This document shows, piece by piece, positions 8,579 to 11,987 of a DNA stretch of 11,987 bases. Position 1 is the stretch's first letter, and every line of letters starts with the position of its first letter. A program made the translations under genes and the position numbers. Origin of the DNA: an uncultured Eubacteriales bacterium. Lineage in GTDB: Bacteria; Bacillota; Clostridia; Oscillospirales; Oscillospiraceae. The notes under the pieces are model-generated. The model was not told the origin of the DNA. It saw nothing but the letters and a program-made list of their open reading frames with translations, and searched no databases. The stretch covers positions 1 through 11,987 of the forward strand of contig USAC01000066.1 in the NCBI GenBank assembly GCA_900552475.1, read 5' to 3'.

Positions 8579-9952
8579 ATGAGAAAGCTCTTCAAGGGCG
8601 GCACCGTCGTCTCCGGCAAGGGGACGAAGCGCGCGGATGTCCTCGTCGACGGGGAGAAGATCGTCCGCGTCGCGCGCAGCATCACCGACCCGCTGGCGCA
8701 GACCGTCGACGTGACGGGCAAGTTCCTTCTGCCCGGCTTTATCGACGCGCATACGCACTTTGACCTCGACGTCGCGAACACGACCACCGTCGACGACTTT
8801 GACAGCGGCAGTCTCGCCGCCATCCACGGCGGAACGACCACGGTCATCGATTTCGCCTGCCCCAACAAGGGCGAGACGCTCGCCCACGGCCTGCAGCTCT
8901 GGCACGAGAAGGCCGACGGGCGCACCTGGTGCGACTACAGCTTCCACATGACGATCGACGACTGGAACGAGGACATCGCCCGCGAGATCGACGACATGTA
9001 CGCCGCGGGCATCTCCTCCTTCAAGATGTATATGACCTATCCGGCCATGATGATCGGCGACGAGGCGATGTACTGGGCGCTGAAGAAGCTGAAGGAAAAG
9101 GGCGGCATCTGCGGCGTCCACTGCGAAAACAGCGGCGTGATCGACGCGCTCGTCACCGAGAAGAAGGCGGCGGGGGAGATGGGTGTCTCGTCCCACCCCG
9201 AGACACGGCCCGATTTCCTCGAGGCCGAGGCCGTCGGCCGCCTGCTCCACATCGCCGAGGCGGTGGATATCCCGGTCATCATCGTCCACCTGACGAGCGC
9301 CGCCGCCCTGCGCGAGGTCGAGGCGGCGCGCAAGCGCGGCCAGAAGGTCTATGTCGAGACGTGCCCGCAGTACCTCGTCCTCGACGACAGCGTCTATTAT
9401 AACGAGGACTGGGACGAGGCGGCGAAGTTCGTCTGCTCGCCCCCGATCCGCAAGCCAGATGATCAGAAGGCGCTCTGGGCGGCGCTCCGCCGCGGCGAGA
9501 TCCAGACGATCTCCACCGACCACTGCTCGTTCACGACCGAGCAGAAGGAGATGGGACGCGCGGACTTTACGAAGATCCCCGGCGGCGTCCCCGGTGTGGA
9601 GACGCGCGGCGAGGTGGTCTATTCGGCGGGCGTTGCCACGCGGAAGATCAGCCTTGCGACGATGTGCCGCGTGCTGGCGGAGAACCCGGCGCGGCTTTAT
9701 GGCATGTTCCCGCGCAAGGGCGTGCTCGCCAAGGGCGCGGACGCCGACATTGTCGTCTACGATCCGCAGGCCGACCACGTCATCCGCGCCGAAAATCTCC
9801 TCAGCCGCGCGGGCTACACGCCCTATGAGGGCTTTGTCACCCGCGGCGGCATCGAGCAGGTCTGGCTGCGCGGGCAGTTGATGGTCCGCGGCGGCAGCGT
9901 CGTGGGCGAGTGCGGCGGGAAGTTCATCCCCCGCGGCAAATGCGCGCTGTAA
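8579..9952 (+). CDS. hydA: Dihydropyrimidinase / D-hydantoinase
   Basis: The product has 457 residues, normal for the family. The start at 8579 has AAGGGAGG 8 bases upstream. It is a cytoplasmic, dinuclear zinc, cyclic amidohydrolase that opens dihydrouracil, dihydrothymine or 5-substituted hydantoins to N-carbamoyl amino acids. Metal ligands are all present: His58 and His60 in DAHTHFDL, Lys149 (to be carboxylated) in FKMYMT, His181 in HCENSG, His237 in VHLTSAAAL and Asp314 in STDHCSF. Substrate-loop sequence around NPARLYGMFPRKG supports dihydropyrimidinase over allantoinase or dihydroorotase. No dihydropyrimidine dehydrogenase, beta-ureidopropionase or carbamoylase gene is in the window, so the physiological substrate is open. 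The product could equally be a phenylhydantoinase-type enzyme. It is first in a two-gene operon with a small membrane protein 27 bases downstream. Confidence 0.93.
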   Translation: MRKLFKGGTVVSGKGTKRADVLVDGEKIVRVARSITDPLAQTVDVTGKFLLPGFIDAHTHFDLDVANTTTVDDFDSGSLAAIHGGTTTVIDFACPNKGETLAHGLQLWHEKADGRTWCDYSFHMTIDDWNEDIAREIDDMYAAGISSFKMYMTYPAMMIGDEAMYWALKKLKEKGGICGVHCENSGVIDALVTEKKAAGEMGVSSHPETRPDFLEAEAVGRLLHIAEAVDIPVIIVHLTSAAALREVEAARKRGQKVYVETCPQYLVLDDSVYYNEDWDEAAKFVCSPPIRKPDDQKALWAALRRGEIQTISTDHCSFTTEQKEMGRADFTKIPGGVPGVETRGEVVYSAGVATRKISLATMCRVLAENPARLYGMFPRKGVLAKGADADIVVYDPQADHVIRAENLLSRAGYTPYEGFVTRGGIEQVWLRGQLMVRGGSVVGECGGKFIPRGKCAL

Positions 9953-9979
9953 GCGCCGCAGGAAAGAGAGGTTCACAGT

Positions 9980-10435
9980 ATGGATAAGACGCTCGGTTAT
10001 CTGCTCTGCTGTCAGTCGCCGGCCCTGTTTCTGGGGGCTTTGGCGCTGCTGGCGGGCTATATCATCCGCCATCGCAACCACCGCGTCCACGCGGCGCTCG
10101 ATCTGGTGCTGGCGATCGTCTGCCTGCTCGGCGGCGTGGCGCTGTACTATCTCGGCATGCTCTATGACCATTTCACCATCCACGACTTCTGGCAGATCCG
10201 CGTGCCGGGCTGGGTGGGGCTGGTGCTGGCGGCGATTGTGATCGTCGTCCTGTTTGTTCAGAACATCGGCAAGGCCGCCGCGCGCCGCCGCAGTGAGAAG
10301 GAGGCCGCCCGCGCCGAGGACGCGCGCCGCAAGGAGCTCGAGGAGGCCAAGAGCGCCGCCTTCGCCTCCGGCCAGGCCGCCGCAGCATCTGCGCAGCCCG
10401 ACCCGCAGGAAAAAACAGAGGAAAAACTCGAATAA
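9980..10435 (+). CDS. Small three-helix membrane protein with charged coiled-coil tail, unknown function
   Basis: The product has 151 residues and I do not recognise its family. The start at 9980 has GAGAGG 8 bases upstream. Three hydrophobic segments are seen (about 12-29, 38-60 and 77-95), the first two joined by a basic, His/Arg-rich turn. The tail (97-151) is rich in Ala, Arg, Lys and Glu, looks like a short amphipathic helix or coiled coil, and ends in a Gln/Pro/Glu-rich stretch. It lies 27 bases after hydA with no promoter or terminator between, so both are probably co-transcribed. A strong terminator follows its stop. Links to hydantoin or pyrimidine use are guesswork from position alone. 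Confidence 0.75.
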   Translation: MDKTLGYLLCCQSPALFLGALALLAGYIIRHRNHRVHAALDLVLAIVCLLGGVALYYLGMLYDHFTIHDFWQIRVPGWVGLVLAAIVIVVLFVQNIGKAAARRRSEKEAARAEDARRKELEEAKSAAFASGQAAAASAQPDPQEKTEEKLE

Positions 10436-10439
10436 CCCC

Positions 10440-10475
10440 AAAGAAATGCGTCCGCAACAGCGGACGTATTTCTTT
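10440..10475 (+). terminator. Rho-independent terminator of the hydA operon
   Basis: AAAGAAATGCGTCCGC and GCGGACGTATTTCTTT form a 16-bp stem (one G-U pair) with an AACA loop. The T-rich part is the 3' arm of the stem and the A-rich part is the 5' arm, so it may work in both directions. It begins 4 bases after the stop and lies just before repeat copy B. Confidence 0.85.
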
Positions 10476-10480
10476 GCAAA

Positions 10481-10628
10481 AAAGTCTCACAGAGTCCGCG
10501 GCTCGCAAGCCGCGAATAAAGTCTGATCGTTTTTTGCGGCGGCGTGTATGCCACAAAAAAACACCTCGCGCGGAGCGAGCGTCGCAGGCTGGCATAGCCA
10601 GCTGAGGCGCAGAGCGCAGCGAATCCCC
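10481..10628 (+). repeat. Structured intergenic repeat, copy B (complete)
   Basis: Same layout and orientation as 3591-3745: left end AAAGTCTCACAGAG; hairpin 1, CGCGGCT-CGCA-AGCCGCG (10497-10514); hairpin 2, GTTTTTTGCGGCG with TGCCACAAAAAAAC (10529-10562; one C-A mismatch, one G-U pair, one bulged A); GCGCGGAGCG; hairpin 3, GCTGGC-ATA-GCCAGC (10588-10602); then GGCGCAGAGCGCAGCGAA and TCCCC. Hairpin 3 has different bases from copy A on both arms but still pairs fully. It lies between two convergent terminators. Confidence 0.85.
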
Positions 10629-10681
10629 ATGCGCAAATAAGACACCGCCCGCAATACGCAGGCGGTGTCTTATTTGCGCAT
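10629..10681 (-). terminator. Long palindromic terminator of the ygjV-acetyltransferase operon
   Basis: ATGCGCAAATAAGACACCGCC (21 bases, shown here only for its pairing start ATGCGC) repeats in inverted form at 10629-10649 and 10661-10681 with an 11-base loop, a perfect 21-bp stem. On the minus strand the first arm also encodes the last codons (Met-Arg-Lys-stop) of the acetyltransferase in its alternate frame. The 3' arm ends in GTCTTATTTGCG, so the U-tract is imperfect and sits inside the stem. It is symmetrical and could also block plus-strand transcripts. Confidence 0.75.
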
Positions 10682-11240
10682 ATAAAGAAGCGGGTATTCC
10701 CCGCCCTCCTCGTCGCGCTCGGCGTCCGGGAGAAAATCGTTCGTTGCGCGTGACGACGCTCCCCGCGCCGATGACCGACCCCGCACCGATCGTCACGCCG
10801 CCGCAGACGGTGGCGTTCGCGCCGATCCAGACGTCGCGTCCGAGCGTGATGGGGGCGGAGGTGCCGATGCCCACGGTGCGCTGCGCCGCGTCGACCGAGT
10901 GCCCCGAACAGGCCAGACAGACGCCCGGCGCGATGAACGCGCCCGCGCCGATGTCGATGGGGGATGTGTCGAGCATGACGCAGTTGTAGTTTACGATCGT
11001 CAGCCCGTGCGTGTGGATGTTGAAGCCGTAGTCGCAGCGGAAGTCCGGCTCGATGAACGTCAGCGGGTCGCAGGTGCCGAGCAGCTCGCGCAGAATTTCA
11101 CCACGGCGCTCCGCTTCGTCCGGCGCGGTGCGGTTATACTCCCAGCAAAGCCGCTTGGCGCGCAGCTGCGCCGCGGCGGGGGCGTTCTCGTGCCCGCTGG
11201 CATAGGGTGCTGGCCGCTTCATAATCTCAATGGGATCCAT
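10670..11240 (-). pseudogene. LacA/Maa-type sugar O-acetyltransferase, frameshifted near the C-terminus
   Basis: The start at 11240 has AAAGGAG 7 bases upstream. Residues 1-166 are a typical maltose/galactoside acetyltransferase: N-terminal helices, then RREIL-like GEILRELLG (47-55), IEPDFRCDYGFNIH (63-76), NYNCVMLDTSPIDIG (84-98), catalytic-region His114 in SGHSVD, and left-handed beta-helix hexapeptides ending IGAGSVIGAGSVVTRN. The enzyme transfers acetyl from acetyl-CoA to a sugar hydroxyl. After Asn166 the DNA holds AACGAACG (minus strand, 10745-10738). Removing one AACG restores a frame of 22 further codons ending PLLYMRK and a TAA at 10672-10670, exactly at the terminator, giving 188 residues, a normal length. 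As read, the frame instead runs on through the terminator and repeat copy B. The restored tail lacks the usual GNPA-type motif, so a deletion or tail swap is also possible. It follows the YgjV-family gene by 21 bases. Confidence 0.75.
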
Positions 11241-11261
11241 AAAATCGCTCCTTTGGTTCGT

Positions 11262-11804
11262 TTAGGCTTCGATCCGGTCGCCGTCGAGCGCCTTCCAGCC
11301 GAAGCGGATGATGGAGATGATGATCGAGACGAGCGTGACGGCCTCGTTCAGCGCGCCGCCCCACGACTTCACGAGCACGTCGTAGAGCAGCATACACGGC
11401 GAGTTCACGGCGAGGTTAGCGATGCGGATATTGCGGGCGTTGTTCGTCCAGTAGCCGATCGTCCCGGCGACCGTCGTGGCGACGGGCAGCAGACTGATCG
11501 GGCCGCTCCATGTGAGCAGCGCGGCAGCGAGCGACAGCGCCGAAAAGACGGCGATCCAGCCCTTCCAGCGCACGAGTGCGCTCTCGTTGTACTTCGTGAG
11601 CATGGCGTTGCGCGTGATGTTCACGAGCAGACTCAGCGCACCGCTGAACGCGCCGAGCAGCGCGAACTGCAGACTGAACGTCAGGCAGCCGAGCGTCTGC
11701 ATGACGAAAAAACGCTTGTTCGTCTTGACCTGAAACGAGATGAAAAAGAACAGCAGACCCAGAAACCCGATGGCCTGCACCAGAATGTCGTAAAAGCTGT
11801 GCAT
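11262..11804 (-). CDS. YgjV-family inner membrane protein
   Basis: The product has 180 residues. The start at 11804 has GGGAGAG about 8 bases upstream and lies 36 bases after the -10 box. Five or six hydrophobic segments span most of the chain. The pattern FYDILVQAIGFLGLLFFFISF, a run of about 20 residues ending in QVKTNK, then LG-LTFSLQFALLGAFSGA, NITRNAML and GWIAVFSALSL, fits the bacterial YgjV membrane family (Imp-YgjV), for which no biochemical function is established. It is the first gene of a two-gene operon with the acetyltransferase pseudogene. The acetyltransferase ribosome binding site falls in the 21-base gap. Confidence 0.8.
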   Translation of the reverse strand: MHSFYDILVQAIGFLGLLFFFISFQVKTNKRFFVMQTLGCLTFSLQFALLGAFSGALSLLVNITRNAMLTKYNESALVRWKGWIAVFSALSLAAALLTWSGPISLLPVATTVAGTIGYWTNNARNIRIANLAVNSPCMLLYDVLVKSWGGALNEAVTLVSIIISIIRFGWKALDGDRIEA

Positions 11805-11839
11805 GATAATCGCTCTCCCTGTGATGAATTCCGCAGGCG

Positions 11840-11868
11840 AGTATACCAGAAAATGCCAGCTTTTGCAA
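11840..11868 (-). promoter_or_regulatory. Sigma-A-type promoter of the ygjV-acetyltransferase operon
   Basis: On the minus strand, TTGCAA (11868-11863), 17 bases, then TATACT (11845-11840), preceded by TGG. The -10 is the same CTGGTATACT element as in the DUF1275 promoter. A leader of about 30 bases precedes the start at 11804. Confidence 0.75.
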
Positions 11869-11898
11869 TGGACACTACAGATTGAATTGAACGACCTG

Positions 11899-11987
11899 AA
11901 AGTCTCACAGAGTTCGCGGCCCGCCCGCCCCGCAAAACAGCCCATCCCGTTTTGGGGCGGGGTGGGCCGCCCAAAAAACACATTTCG
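11899..11987 (+). repeat. Structured intergenic repeat, copy C (cut by window end)
   Basis: The left end AAAGTCTCACAGAGTTCGCGG is identical or nearly so to copies A and B. Hairpin 1 is weaker (TTCGCGG with CCCGCAA). Hairpin 2 is rebuilt with other bases: GTTTTGGGGCGG (11949-11960) pairs with CCGCCCAAAAAAC (11967-11979) with a small bulge. An alternative stem, CCCATCCCG with CGGGGTGGG, overlaps it. The remainder, including any hairpin 3, lies beyond the window. It sits about 30 bases upstream of the ygjV promoter, in the same orientation as copies A and B. Confidence 0.75.

Noticed and set aside
10173..10669. Read-through C-terminus of the acetyltransferase as a real domain
   Set aside because: It would translate the terminator, repeat copy B and antisense of the small membrane protein gene, giving an Arg/Pro-rich, low-complexity tail.
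10736..10748. Programmed ribosomal frameshift in the acetyltransferase gene
   Set aside because: No slippery heptamer or A/T run is present at the shift. The sequence is a simple AACG duplication, so slippage mutation or error is more likely.
11805..11981. N-terminal extension of the ygjV-family gene to 11981
   Set aside because: The extension would translate repeat copy C and the promoter. A good ribosome binding site and hydrophobic start are at 11804.

Overview
The window looks like a chromosomal segment of a GC-rich, spore-forming member of the Clostridia, plausibly Oscillospiraceae-like. The reasons are a T-box leader for an alanyl-tRNA synthetase operon, a SpoVAF/GerA-type germination protein behind a sigma-G-like promoter, Gram-positive ribosome binding sites, a surface protein with a PPTTG-type sorting tail, and high GC with long spurious antisense frames. 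No tRNA, rRNA, CRISPR array, insertion sequence or phage gene was seen. The taxonomic placement is inference.

Layout. (1) 1-2660, minus strand: a promoter and an alanine-type T-box leader (specifier GCC) with its terminator precede a chloramphenicol-acetyltransferase-like gene and then alaS. Reading alaS leftwards, the frame leaves normal AlaRS sequence at about residue 485, where the editing half should begin. It then runs in frame into cell-wall/choline-binding repeats at the window edge. This is either a real fusion or an assembly chimera. (2) 2708-3587, plus strand: a DUF1275 membrane protein with its own promoter and a strong terminator. (3) 3591-3745: intergenic repeat copy A. (4) 3760-5230, minus strand: spoVAF with a sigma-G-like promoter. 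(5) 5262-8337, minus strand: a 1001-residue secreted protein joining a tyrosine phosphatase to a 5'-nucleotidase, with a terminator. (6) 8502-10475, plus strand: a dihydropyrimidinase gene, a small membrane protein gene and a terminator. (7) 10481-10628: repeat copy B. (8) 10629-11868, minus strand: a YgjV-family membrane protein gene, then a LacA/Maa-type acetyltransferase gene carrying a frameshift at a 4-bp tandem duplication, ending in a long palindromic terminator. (9) 11899 to the window end: repeat copy C, cut by the edge.

The best candidate for something undescribed is the intergenic repeat. Three copies of about 150 bp share a left end (AAAG-TCTCACAGAGTTCGCGG) and, where visible, a right end. 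Their hairpins are kept although the stem sequences change on both sides, which suggests selection on a folded RNA or DNA structure. Two of the three copies lie between convergent genes. The genes otherwise form small independent units: translation control (T-box operon), germination (spoVAF), extracellular phosphate/nucleotide handling (the phosphatase-nucleotidase) and pyrimidine or hydantoin catabolism (hydA). Nothing seen links them into one pathway.
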